Source: Zygnema cylindricum (Eukaryota; Streptophyta; Zygnematophyceae; Zygnematales; Zygnemataceae). From it: a DNA stretch of 38,079 nt. This document shows, piece after piece, positions 19,719-28,900 of the stretch. Below the pieces are notes generated by a model, which saw nothing but the letters and a program-made list of their open reading frames with translations, was not told the origin of the DNA and searched no databases. The position numbers were made by a program, and so were the translations under genes. Location: the NCBI GenBank assembly GCA_037447655.1, contig JBBHKE010000946.1:64001-102079 (forward strand), in the 5' to 3' direction. The first letter of the stretch is position 1, and the number at the start of each line of letters is the position of its first letter.

Positions 19719-19926
19719 CACCGTGAATCGCTATTAGCGTAATGAAATAGATAGCACAATGAAACAATTAGCGTTATTTACGCTATTTGAGAATTTGGGG
19801 GTTTCGCGGAAAATCATTTACTCTAATTTGTTGTTTAAAGGGTTTTTATTAATTCTATTTGAGAATTTGGGTAAAAAAACGGGGTACCGCGATTAGAGTT
19901 ATTGACGCTAATAGCGATTCGCGGTG
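19719..19926. mobile_element. TA-flanked MITE, 208-bp subfamily, copy E2
   Basis: The left end CACCGTGAATCGCTATTAGC and right end (reversed) CACCGCGAATCGCTATTAGC flank a 208-bp element homologous end to end with E4 (22600-22807, also 208 bp). The right flank is TA (19927-19928); the left flank is TT, a mutated TA. Shared interior phrases are TTACTCTAATTTGTT and GAGAATTTGGGTAAAAA. Confidence 0.85.
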
Positions 19927-20069
19927 TAGTGATAAGAGAGTGACCAATCGTCCCAAAAGTGTGTCCAAAAATAAAATTCTTGCCAATTTTGATTCTTTTG
20001 GAGAAATAGAGAGAAAAGTAGGGAAGGAAAGAGGTTACCTTTCACCTGCAACTATCAAATCCAAATTCC

Positions 20070-20140
20070 GACATATGTGTACGGAAGAAAAATGTTTTAA
20101 GTGGAGAAAAAAACATTTACACTAATAGCGATTCACGGTG
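20070..20140. mobile_element. Right end of a TA-flanked MITE, left part missing (E10)
   Basis: GTGTACGGAAGAAAAATG, then AAGTGGAGAAAAAAACATT and GCGATTCACGGTG followed by TA, matches the right arm of copies E3 and E9. No matching left end is found directly upstream. Insertion of E2 or a deletion may have removed it. Confidence 0.6.
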
Positions 20141-20428
20141 TAGTTTTGTAGACGTCAACAATTGTCGCAATATTTGTAGTCGTGGTTCTACAAACGTCTA
20201 CATTATCGGTGTAGTGGCCGATAAGTTAGGAGATATCGCTATGCGTAAGCAGATATATCGGTGTACACAATCGATAAAAATGGGGCTCAACGGGGGGAGA
20301 GGAAATTTCGACGTCAGGGTAAAAAAATTTCAATACAAATACGGAAACGTACGTATGAAGCATTTCCCGATATACATCATTATCGATAGTTAAAAAATAG
20401 TACATATCGGTTATCGGTTAAGGGGCTA

Positions 20429-20714
20429 CACCGTGTATCGCTATTACTGTTAATGTTTTTTCGCCACAAAAAACATCATTTCTCAGTACACACTTGTCGG
20501 ATTTCTGATCTGACGGTTGCGATTGAAAGGTAAGAATGTCAACTTCCAATTGGCAGTCTCCATGTAAAAATCTGACAGGTGTTGACGGTTGCGATTGAAA
20601 GGTAAGAATGTCAACTTCCAATTGGCAGTCTCCATGTAAAAATCCGACAAGTGTGTACGGAGAAAAGATGTTATAAGTGGAGAAAGAAATGCTAACACAT
20701 AGCAATGAACGGTG
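20429..20714. mobile_element. TA-flanked MITE, 215-bp subfamily with internal duplication, copy E3
   Basis: Ends CACCGTGTATCGCTATTACT and (reversed) CACCGTTCATTGCTATGTGT lie within TA flanks (20427-20428, 20715-20716). The inverted arms extend about 75 bp, through TTTTTTCGCCAC and GTACACACTTGTCGGA. The 286-bp length is the 214-bp form plus a 72-bp tandem duplication (20512-20583, 20584-20655) of the GACGGTTGCGATTGAAAGGT unit. Confidence 0.88.
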
Positions 20715-20982
20715 TATAGTACCAATACAGAACATTAAAAATTCCCCTTTTTAACGGCCGGCAACAAGTTGGATCCGAAACGAACGCTTTTAAGAAAATG
20801 TTACGTCAGCGAACTGTTCAGAACCTCGCAAATTTTCGTGTGAAGGGTGAACTTCCATTACAGGAAAAGTGGGGTAGTTTATTAGACGCCGTAGGATTTC
20901 GTACAGATTCGTACCGTTTTTTTTTTGTCAGACAAAACATGACGAAACATATTTACTTGATGGCTCCAATATTATAGGCGTA
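20715..20982 (+). CDS. Orphan ORF fragment, about 80 codons
   Basis: A plus-strand frame open from about 20720 to a TAG at 20978-20980 reads, in part, TNAFKKMLRQRTVQNLANF, VKGELPLQEKWGSLLDAVGF and RTDSYRFFFVRQNMTKHIYL. It begins upstream of any ATG, so it is an exon or a transposon-gene fragment. The composition is protein-like, but I do not recognise the family. It lies directly after MITE E3. Confidence 0.3.
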
Positions 20983-21043
20983 AGAATCGTCCGTTGGATG
21001 CTTCATTTCTTTAGACTCGTGAAGCAATCGCGCAAATCGTCCA

Positions 21044-21082
21044 GTGTGAAGAGACTCTCATCGGCGAGGAGAGTCTTCACAC
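21044..21082. repeat. Long hairpin
   Basis: GTGTGAAGAGACTCTC pairs with GAGAGTCTTCACAC across a 9-nt loop (ATCGGCGAG), with one bulged base. It is not at the end of any element recognised here. Confidence 0.8.
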
Positions 21083-21495
21083 GGGTCGCGAACCATTGCT
21101 ACACATCAAAAATACAAAAAACATCCAGCACTAACAGGCGATGAGAAACGAACACGTCGTACATCGCATGTGTCTTTCGCCACGGTGCATGCAGGTCGAC
21201 CGGAATATCTTCGTACGCTCCTTCTAACATCTGCTGACCTTCAAAGTTTGCGCCGCCTTTTTGCCATTACATTTTTAAATTTTGATTTCCAATTTCAAAA
21301 TTAAAATTTCAAATTGGCAAAATATTCGTACGAATCCTTAACTACCTACGCTTGTTACAAATATTATGTACAGATTTTCAGTTGAAGAATATTTTTAGAT
21401 TTTAAGAATCTGAAAACTAACCTACGTGGCGCCAATCATAATTGAGAAACAATGATTAGTGGCACGACATAATGGAACGTCGTGCCAGTAAACAC

Positions 21496-21645
21496 TACAA
21501 TTAGACGTCTCCACATGTTTAATGGGACCGCCTAATCGATTAGAGGCCTGAGGGTGAACCTCCATCAGGCTACAATTAGATGTCTCCACATGTTTAATGG
21601 GACCGCCTAATCGATTAGATGCTTGAGGGTGAACCTCCATCAGGC
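21496..21645. repeat. 75-bp tandem duplication
   Basis: Copies at 21496-21570 and 21571-21645 share TGTTTAATGGGACCGCCTAA and TGAGGGTGAACCTCCATCAG and differ at only a few positions. An inverted piece of the same unit (GGAGGTTCACCCTCAAGCAA) recurs near 22400-22420. Confidence 0.93.
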
Positions 21646-22590
21646 ATTTCTAGTAATCGTACGGAGACGTTTACTGGCAGTTATATTTGTATCATTTCTC
21701 CATTAGGTTGTGTTAGCGAGGCACCAATTGATGACGTGCTAGATTGCGATTCGAACCACGTAGATCTTGTTCAACCGGCCGAAAATATTAATAGATTCGA
21801 ATAGCATAAAATTTAAACGGCGTATGTACCGACGAACGCAAATTTAAATATATACCAACGCTACGTGAATGTACAATTTGTACGTTCTTGTCATTTCGTT
21901 GTACCAACCGTTTCGAAATCATTTCCAAAATGAGAATTTGTACTTTTATCGTTTGCCATTATGTTTTGTACGCAAAGTCCTTTCCACGAAGGGAAAAGAG
22001 TCGTCAAAGAGATATCCTGCGTCAAAGACCCCCCCGTCGCTTTCAAATGCGCCTTGTACGAAGGCACGTGGTCTTTAGCAATTGTGAGGTAGTCATCGCT
22101 TGTTCGCGTGGATGATACCTTTTTGTTTCCAAGCGTACCAATAAACACGTCCAGTATCTGGCAAGTCTCCTCCTAATGACAGTTGAGGAGACTTGCCACA
22201 TTCTGGATAGAAGGAGCGTTTGCTTCGAAAACTCAAAATCGGACCGTCGAAATTTTCACCCAAAAGTTAAGAGAATCTTGACAAATCTCTGGTAATCATT
22301 TTTTATAAAAAAGCAAAACAGTACGGCCCTGTATGAAAATGCGGTGGCCTTGTACCAAAATGCACTTTTTCCAGTAATGAACCTCACTTTTCGCCTGGTG
22401 GAGGTTCACCCTCAAGCAAGGAAGCGGTCGTGTCCACGTCGCCCCGCATTCCTTTCGTTTTTTGACGCCACTGACATCATTTGCCACGTCATCCATGTGA
22501 CATTGGACATGGGCTGCATCTGCTGCATACGTCACCTGTCGATTCCATCAGTGAATACTGATTTACTTGATTTTTTGAATTTTTCGATAT
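21646..22590. other. Intergenic with ORF fragments and a hairpin
   Basis: No complete gene is recognised. A plus frame ending at a TAG near 21804 reads APIDDVLDCDSNHVDLVQPA. A minus frame (22148-21891) reads DDYLTIAKDHVPSYKAHLKA and LTTLFPSWKGLCVQNIMAND. Both look protein-like but are short and belong to no family I recognise; they may be decayed transposon genes. Confidence 0.4.
22159..22198. repeat. Perfect 14-bp hairpin
   Basis: TGGCAAGTCTCCTC and GAGGAGACTTGCCA are exact inverted arms around a 12-nt loop. Confidence 0.9.
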
Positions 22591-22599
22591 TGGCAATTA

Positions 22600-22807
22600 C
22601 ACCGCAAATCGCTAATAGCGTTAACAAATATTTAGTGTTAAAGAACAATTAGTGTGCTTAACGCTAATTGGGAATTTGTGGATTTTCAAAGAAATCAGTT
22701 ACTCTAATTTGTTTTTTAGGGTTTTTGTAATCACTCTATTTAAGTATTTGGGTAAAAATTTAGGGGCGCCGAATTAGCGTGATTAACCCTAATAGCGATT
22801 CACGGTG
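22600..22807. mobile_element. TA-flanked MITE, 208-bp subfamily, copy E4
   Basis: Ends CACCGCAAATCGCTAATAGC and (reversed) CACCGTGAATCGCTATTAGG lie within TA flanks (22598-22599, 22808-22809). The same length and interior as E2. Only TACAGTACAGTA separates it from the next copy, E5. Confidence 0.9.
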
Positions 22808-22819
22808 TACAGTACAGTA

Positions 22820-23332
22820 CACCGTGAATCGTTATTAGTGTTAATGTTTTTTTCGCCACTTAAAAACACTTTTTTTCTGTACACACTTGTCGGATTGTGG
22901 ATCTGGCGGTTGCGATTGAAAGCATAGTTCAGAAGTAGGCGTTTTTATGGTAGGCCTTTGGTCGGCGCCTTTATCGTAAGTTGTGTTATTGGCTTTTCAT
23001 GTGATCTTCCTAGATCGATTCTTTGATCAGCGACCGTCCGATCGTCCGAATCTGACGGTGTAATTAAATTTTTTTGGTCCGAATGTTTTAATTGGTCCAA
23101 TTTTTGGTCCGAATAGGTTCGAATACAATATGGGGTCTTAAGGTCATATTGTATGTTTCGCATACAATAGGCATATTGTATGGGCCTACATTCACCTACT
23201 TTTGAACTATGATTGAGAGGTAAAATTCTCAGCTCCTAATGGCGGTTCAAACTGAAAATCGGATAAGTGTGTACAAAGAAAATACGTTTAAATTGGCGAA
23301 AAAAACATTAACAGTAATAGCGATACACGGTG
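22820..23332. mobile_element. TA-flanked MITE, 215-bp subfamily, copy E5, with nested MITE
   Basis: Ends CACCGTGAATCGTTATTAGT and (reversed) CACCGTGTATCGCTATTACT lie within TA (22818-22819, 23333-23334). The inverted similarity extends outward as TACAGTACAGTA on the left and TACTGTACTGTA on the right. The arms contain TTTTTTTCGCCA and GTACACACTTGTCGGA. Removing the nested element (22923-23211) and its 8-bp duplication leaves 216 bp, the subfamily length. Confidence 0.9.
22923..23211. mobile_element. TIR MITE, CATAGTTCAAAAGTAGG family, copy 2, nested in E5
   Basis: The 289-bp element has ends CATAGTTCAGAAGTAGG and (reversed) CATAGTTCAAAAGTAGG. It is flanked by ATTGAAAG (22915-22922) and ATTGAGAG (23212-23219). 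The uninterrupted site GATTGAAAGG survives in E3, which confirms the 8-bp duplication directly. Full-length homology to 9109-9384. Confidence 0.95.
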
Positions 23333-23344
23333 TACTGTACTGTA

Positions 23345-26300
23345 GCTTTTCGTACGCAAACCCTAATTTCTTCTCTCTCTCTCCACATTTCTATCTCGCT
23401 TCCTCTCTTTGCCACTCCCCGTCTTCTCGCGACTTTGATAACAAGAACTCTCTAAAATCTAAATCCTCTCCCTCTATCTCTCCTTGTATGTGCATTTCTT
23501 ATCCATTCGTTGTCTCACTTATCTTTTCCGTTTTCTCTTCCTTGTCTCCCCTACTTTTTGTATCGTCGATATCTTCTTCGATGTCTCATTTTGACGCCGA
23601 GGATCTTTCCGCTCCTGACAAGGAGGAGCTGAGCCAAATTTTGGCGAAGTTGCTGGATCTCGGCTACGAATTCGACCAATTAGGGCCTGCCATTCTTGTC
23701 GTTTTTCAGGTCGAGAAAAAAAGATGTCGAGGCCAATGTGTGTTCATGTTACAAAAAGAAATAATTTAAATTTACCGCTAAACATTAAATTTAGCTGACT
23801 GCTAAACATCAGACATTGCGCACTGAACGATAAACATTGATAGACATTGGACGCTAAAATTTAGACATTGAATTCTGAACATTGAACATTAAATATTTCA
23901 ATTGAATATTGAAACATTTAACATAAAACATTAAACATTGACCACTGAACATGAAAATTGAACAATGAAACATTTGACATTAAGCATTAAACATTGAACA
24001 CCGAACATTGGACATCGAGTGAACAATAAACATTGGAACAATTCACATTTAACATTGCAAAAATTGAACATCAAATGTTAAACATCAAATGTTGAACATT
24101 AAACATGGAAGATTGAATATTCAAATATTTAACATAGAAAAGTACACATTGGGCATTGAACATCAAGCATTAGGCATTAACATTGAGCATTGAACATTGC
24201 ACATTGAACATTGAATATCAGCCGTTGACAATTGAACTCTTCTAAAAAAACCAAAAGTATATGAGATTTGCTTAAGCTAAGAAATGTTGACTTTAAGAAA
24301 TTGTCGAGTGTCACAGGAATGCGACAAAAATTGGGAAACTGTGAAAGAAAACGATTACAGTCGGGTGATTGATAAATTGGTTGGGGGGGAACCTGAGCGA
24401 GTAAGTCTGTAATTATCAACTCTTGAAGGAACATTTCCGTCACTCTTCTCTCTCTCACGCCCTCTCTCAAACTCACTTCCTCTCTCTCTCCTCTCCCCTC
24501 TCCTCCCCTCCCCTCCCTCCCCTCCCCACCCTTCCCTACCCCTCCCTCCCCTTCCCTCCCCACTCCACCCCTCCCCTCCCCACCCCACCCAATCCCTCCC
24601 CTCCCCTCCCCTCCTCTCCCCTTGTCTCCCCTCCTCTCCCCTCCTCTCCCCCTCTCCTTCTCTCCCCCCCCCCACCCTCCTCCCTCCTCCTCCCCCCCCC
24701 CCCCCCCTTCCTCCCTCCACTCCCTCCCCCCTCCTCCCACCTCCCTCCTTCCACCTCCTCCCTCCTCTTCCACCTCCTCCTCCCTCCTCTTCCACCTCTT
24801 CCTCATCCGTCTCCTCCTTCCTTCTCCTCCTCCTCCTCCTTCCTTCTCCTCCTCCCCCTCCCCCCTCCTCATTTTTGTATTTCCTCCTTATATTTTTCAA
24901 TATTCTCGTTCTCTTAATCTTTTTCTTTTTCTTATTCTTATTCTTTTTTTTCTTCTTATTCTTGATATTTTTTTGTCCTTTTTATCTCTGATTCTAATTC
25001 TTCAGTTTTTGTTATCCGTTTTCTTTTTCTTGTTCTTATTCTCCTTATTCTTATTATTCTTATTCTTATTCTTTTTATTCAAACTATTCTTATTCCTCTT
25101 TTTATTCTTCCTTCTCTTTTAGATATTGTTGTTTATTTTCTAATTTCTTGTTCTTATTCTTCTTACTTTTGCTGTTTTTCTTATTCTTTTTCTTCTTATT
25201 CTTCTTTTTTCTTATTCTTATTGTTCTTATTTAATTTTACTTTATTTCGTTGATTTGACAGAAACAAAAGGAGTATCTTTTCATATACCGCCGGTGAAAC
25301 CTATTACAGTTTCAAGTGTACTTGAAAAAATTAGACACCAAAAACAACAATTAGGAACAACAAAGTGAGCAAAAAAGTGAAGAAATAAGTGATAAGAAAA
25401 AATGATGAAATAAGTGACGAGAAAAATGATGAAATAAGTGATGTAAAAAGTGATGAAATAATGTGATGAGATTTTTTTTTTGTAGTAAAAATGATAGTTG
25501 TAATCAATTTCTGTACCATATTAAATTAATGAAAACTTCAATCTATTATACAAACAGCATTAATTTTTTTTACTACTAGTAATTTTCTAGGTATTTTCGT
25601 GGTGATTAGACATTTTATTTTAATTGTTCCAAACGAATCAAATTTAAAAAACTATTTAATGTAAAAAAAAATTGAAAACTTTAAACATTACAACTGCTCA
25701 GCAACTTTAAAAAGCATCAATCATTGTATTATACTCCAAAATTTATTATTCTCAATAACTTTAATCTAGATTTCACATTTCTGTTTTGCTTTTGTTGTTT
25801 AAATGAAGTAATGGATTTTACATTTATGGTTTTTGGGTAAATAAGACCCACAGGAACCTTTTCTGCAACTTCCCTCTCCTCTCTCTCTCTCCCCCTCTCC
25901 CTCTCCCTCTCTCTCTCCCACTCTTCTCTCTCCCTCCCCCTCTCCTCTCTCTCTCACTCTCATTGTTTTCGCTTTTATTGGCATTTAGGTTTATTAGGCC
26001 CACAGGAACCTTTTCTGCAACTTCCCTCTCCTCTCTCCTCTCTCACTCCCTCTCCTCTCTCCTCTCTCACTCCCTCTCCTCTCTCCTCTCTCACTCCCTC
26101 TCCTCCTCTCTCTCCCTCTCCCCTCTCTCTCGCTCTCCTCTCTCCCTCTCATTGATTTTGCTTTTATGGCTTTTGGGTTTATTAGGCCCATAGGATCAGA
26201 AATTGCAGAAAAACCACTTCAAGGAAAAGAAAAACCACTACAAGAAAAAGACATTGTCAAAATAATAAACACAGTAGCTGATGACGATGATGATCTAGAC

Positions 26301-26387
26301 GATGACATCATCATTTTGGACAACGACTGTCTCAAAAAGAAGCCAAAACATGACGAAGATCTTAAAGTTGAAAAGGATCAAGCATCT
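23345..26387 (+). CDS. Unrecognised multi-exon gene, 5' part, satellite-rich introns
   Basis: A pyrimidine-rich leader (23345-23580) resembles a plant 5' UTR. Exon 1 (23581-23709) starts MSHFDAEDLSAPDKEELSQI and ends with LGPAILVVFQ before CAG/GTCGAG, a weak donor. Exon 2 (24317-24400) follows in frame after TCACAG: ECDKNWETVKENDYSRVIDK, ending EPER before a canonical GTAAGT. Candidate exon 3 (25262-25364) reads KGVSFHIPPVKPITVSSVLE and ends before GTGAGC. Exon 4 (26186-26387, acceptor TTTATTAG) joins it in frame as PIGSEIAEKPLQGKEKPLQ, an acidic run, then DDDIIILDND, and ends before GTAAGT. Exons 2 and 3 do not join in phase, so an exon or site is missed. The acidic-flanked IIIL is a possible SUMO-interacting motif. 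I do not recognise the protein. The continuation may be at 32.5-33.4 kb. Confidence 0.5.
23780..24225. repeat. Intron 1 satellite of AACATTGA-type units
   Basis: About 450 bp of degenerate 8-11 bp phrases such as ACATTGAACATTAAACATTG fill nearly all of intron 1 (23710-24316). Confidence 0.9.
24430..25240. repeat. Intron 2 pyrimidine tracts: CCCTCC then TTCTTATTC
   Basis: From 24430 to about 24870 the plus strand is almost pure C/T (CCCCTCCC and CTCCTC runs, including C16 near 24690). From about 24905 to 25240 it changes to TTCTTATTCTTATTC-type units. Together they fill the intron before the 25262 acceptor. Several long ORFs on both strands here (Pro/Ser-rich or Gly/Arg/Glu-rich) are artefacts of the repeat. 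Confidence 0.93.
25365..25470. repeat. ~24-bp minisatellite starting at a splice donor
   Basis: Units begin GTGAtaag, GTGAcgag and GTGAtgta and continue with AAAAATGATGAAATAA. The array begins at the donor GTGAGC of candidate exon 3. The remainder to about 25830 is AT-rich intron with nothing recognised. Confidence 0.8.
25800..26193. repeat. Three tandem splice-acceptor-like modules
   Basis: Each module has a CT microsatellite or T-rich stretch, TTTTATGGTTTTTGGGT, then TTATTAGGCCCACAGG (AATAAGACCCACAGG in the first). The first two continue AACCTTTTCTGCAACTTCCC into a new CT tract. The third (26160-26193) leads into exon 4. The junctions are near 25850, 26002 and 26193. Confidence 0.85.
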
Positions 26388-26391
26388 GTAA

Positions 26392-26536
26392 GTGAAATTG
26401 TTTTCCAAAAATGTGAAATTGGTATCCAAAAAAGTGAAACTGTTTTCTAAAAATGTGAAACTGTTTTCGGAAAAGTGAAACTGTTGTCCAAAGAGTGAAA
26501 CTGTTTTTCAAGAAGTGGAGCTGTTTTCAAAAAACG
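26392..26536. repeat. 20-21-bp minisatellite, about seven copies, at the start of an intron
   Basis: The unit is GTGAAACTGTTTTCCAAAAA with changes between copies. The array starts four bases into the intron that follows exon 4 (donor GTAAGTGAAATTG). The rest to the gap (26537-26964) is AT-rich with no gene recognised. Confidence 0.9.
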
Positions 26537-26964
26537 TCATAAGGTTTCTGAAAAGTTAAAAGGTTCGAAGGTTTCCGAAGATATGTAGACGTTTTTGATA
26601 GACCTTCTAAATGTCATTTTTGATTACTTTATACACATTATATTTAAGAGAACAGATAAAAAAAAAATCACAAGGTGAAGAAAAAAATGTGAAGCAAAAT
26701 CTTTGCATGTTGATGGAAAAATTCCAGAAGGAAAATTGATATTAATCTTATAAGATACTAATCTTCTGCCATGCCAAAATGTATGGGTTTTTTGCCAAAT
26801 TTGTAAAGTCACCTTGAAATAATCTGAAAAACCAACTTATTTTGATTTCTTTAAACTTCGAATAGGACTACGTGAGTTTGTAAAGCAAAAACGATTTCTT
26901 TAGTTTTATTCAACCAAAAAGTCTAATAAAGTTCCACTGAAATGTTTAAACCGTTTTTTGGGTA

Positions 26965-26974
26965 NNNNNNNNNN
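26965..26974. other. Assembly gap (10 N)
   Basis: Ten N bases; true size unknown. Everything that depends on continuity between the 23-26 kb exons and the 27-33 kb region is affected. Confidence 1.
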
Positions 26975-27417
26975 GCCTGCAGCACACATATTTATACAAA
27001 TCTCTGAGCTGCCGGCCAGTCCAAAAAGTCTGGTCAAGTGTTTTCCGTACGTTCAGACACGTCATGCGTTCTGTGCGGAATAATCCACTAGACTCTCAGT
27101 TTAAAGTACAGACTAGGTTTCTTAAATTTTGGCAGGCGGTGTGGACCGTGTGGACATAAGGACACAGGTTCAAAAAACGAGTTAGTCCCACACTTTGCAA
27201 AGTACTGCCCGGGTACCTTGCGATTTTAGGGTCATAGGGTTATTGGTTGTGTTTTTTTTTTTATAAAAAAAAACACGAATGAGAAAAAAACCCTAAACAT
27301 ATTTATACACACGACGTCCGCGCGGCGCGGCGCGTCGTAAAACGAAATGAGTGTGGACGTCGAGAGTAAAAGTCTCACACGTTGTCCGTAGCGCGAAAAT
27401 CGTAAGGTTCGGTACAG
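26975..27417. other. Non-coding, small A/T hairpin
   Basis: No gene is recognised. A GTGTTTTTTTTTTTA / TAAAAAAAAACAC hairpin lies at about 27249-27277. A CG-rich patch GACGTCCGCGCGGCGCGG lies near 27314. Confidence 0.6.
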
Positions 27418-27419
27418 TA

Positions 27420-27978
27420 TACCGCCAATCGCTATTAGCGTAGAAGTTTCTTTAGCATATATGAATAATTACTATGGTTTACACTAATTAAGAATTTGAA
27501 AAGTTTGAAAAAAAATATACATTGTAATTGTTTAATAATTCTAATTTGGGTATTTGAAAAAAAAAAAACGTCGGTCGCAAACATGTTCACACTAGTATAG
27601 GTATCTAACAAAATCTGACAAATCGTACACAAATCGTACGTTCACACAGTCGAAACGTAGTTGTTGGACGAATATGTGCGAACGTCATATTTGACAACCC
27701 AATTTTATCCCCTTTTTAGAGCGCATATTCTCATGCATCCGCGGTTACTAACACTCATTAATTATACTTTTTCACTTAAAAAGGTACAGTTTTAAACGGT
27801 CTGATACTGACCGTATACCACACTATTTAAACAACAGCGTACTTTCATTTTGTACGGTACTTGGATAATAACCCTAAATGGTGTAAAGATAAAAATATAA
27901 TAAGCTACGCTATTTGAGAATAATAATAAAAAAGTTGGACGGAATTAGCGTACACTACGCTAATAGCGTTTGGCGGTG
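27420..27978. mobile_element. TA-flanked MITE, long subfamily, copy E6
   Basis: The left end TACCGCCAATCGCTATTAGC (first base mutated from C) and right end (reversed) CACCGCCAAACGCTATTAGC flank a 559-bp element homologous to E1. TA flanks lie at 27418-27419 and 27979-27980. The inverted similarity extends outside as CGGTACAGTA / CGGTACACTA. The shared internal palindrome ACGGTC...GACCGT is at 27796-27814. Confidence 0.85.
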
Positions 27979-28103
27979 TAGTGTACCGCAGTGTCACTGC
28001 CAGCTACAAAAATTAAAATAAAGTATTATTGCCGATCAAAATCGTATTATTGGATGTAATAGTAAATTCTTATCCGTAATTCAAACATCCGTACATCGTA
28101 AAT

Positions 28104-28900
28104 ACGGTACCACAAAGCGTTTTTTAAGATCCGGTGTAGCGCTAATGCCATAGATGTTTCATTCGTACTATGCTCACGGAAAAGTATTTTGAAAAGGAAT
28201 GCATATGCGCATTATTCAAAATCTCACCTTTTTTAAACTGTGTTGATCGACTTTGACTTAATTATACAAAAAAAAAAAAAAAAAATCATCGAAACTAATA
28301 ATACAGCTTAGGGTATATGCCCATGTATTAAAGTACCGGGTATTTATTTGCACAAAGGAGAGTACTCCTTATTTTTTTCATTGCCCATCACGAGCATGTA
28401 CATTAAACAAATTGCAGGTAATAAAATTTACCTAAAAAAAAAATTTACATCAACATCGGAACTGTTTAACTAGCGTTAATTATTTCAATGTCAAATATTT
28501 ATGGATAGTATAATGTACAAATGTGTCAGTCCGTAATAGAACAGCTCGTTATTTTGTACAGACGTACAAAATTAGTGTCAGATAATGGCGTCGACAGGGG
28601 AAAATTAGTGCGCTGCACGGAAAGAGTACTCAAATTTGATTACAAGCTATTAAAAACGAGAAAAAAACCGCGTGGACGTATTCTCACATATTCAGGCATC
28701 AAATATGTGAACACAACTTTCGCGTCTACCTTTAAAATCATGGGAAGCTGTAACGAATTCTTAACTCTAACAGTGATTCACGGTGTACTTTCAACCTTTT
28801 TTTATAAATTCCGTACATTGTATCCGTACTGTACATCCGTACATGAAAAGTATACTAAGTTTACGAAAAGTTAAAAAAACCCTAAAAAGAATGCATAATA
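28104..28900. mobile_element. TIR element, CATAGAGGTACC family, rearranged inverted copy 2
   Basis: Reverse-complement homologue of 8242-9100. GGTACCACAAAGCGTTTTTT (28104-) matches the reversed right end; then come GGGTATATGCCCATGTATTA and AGTACCGGGT, TTGTACAGACGTACAAAATT, and ATTCTCACATATTCAGGCAT and ATCAAATATGTGAA. It holds one copy of the unit that is duplicated in copy 1. A TA-flanked-MITE right end (GATTCACGGTG then TA, 28775-28787) lies inside it, so the right boundary is unclear. Confidence 0.55.

Noticed and set aside
20418-20735. Repeat-containing ORFs in MITE E3
   Set aside because: They arise from the 72-bp (in-frame) duplication inside a non-coding MITE.
24177-25122. Long Pro/Ser-rich and Gly/Arg/Glu-rich ORFs on both strands (160-230 codons)
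   Set aside because: They are translations of the CCCTCC and TTCTTATTC repeats, open in several frames at once, and lie between two spliced exons.
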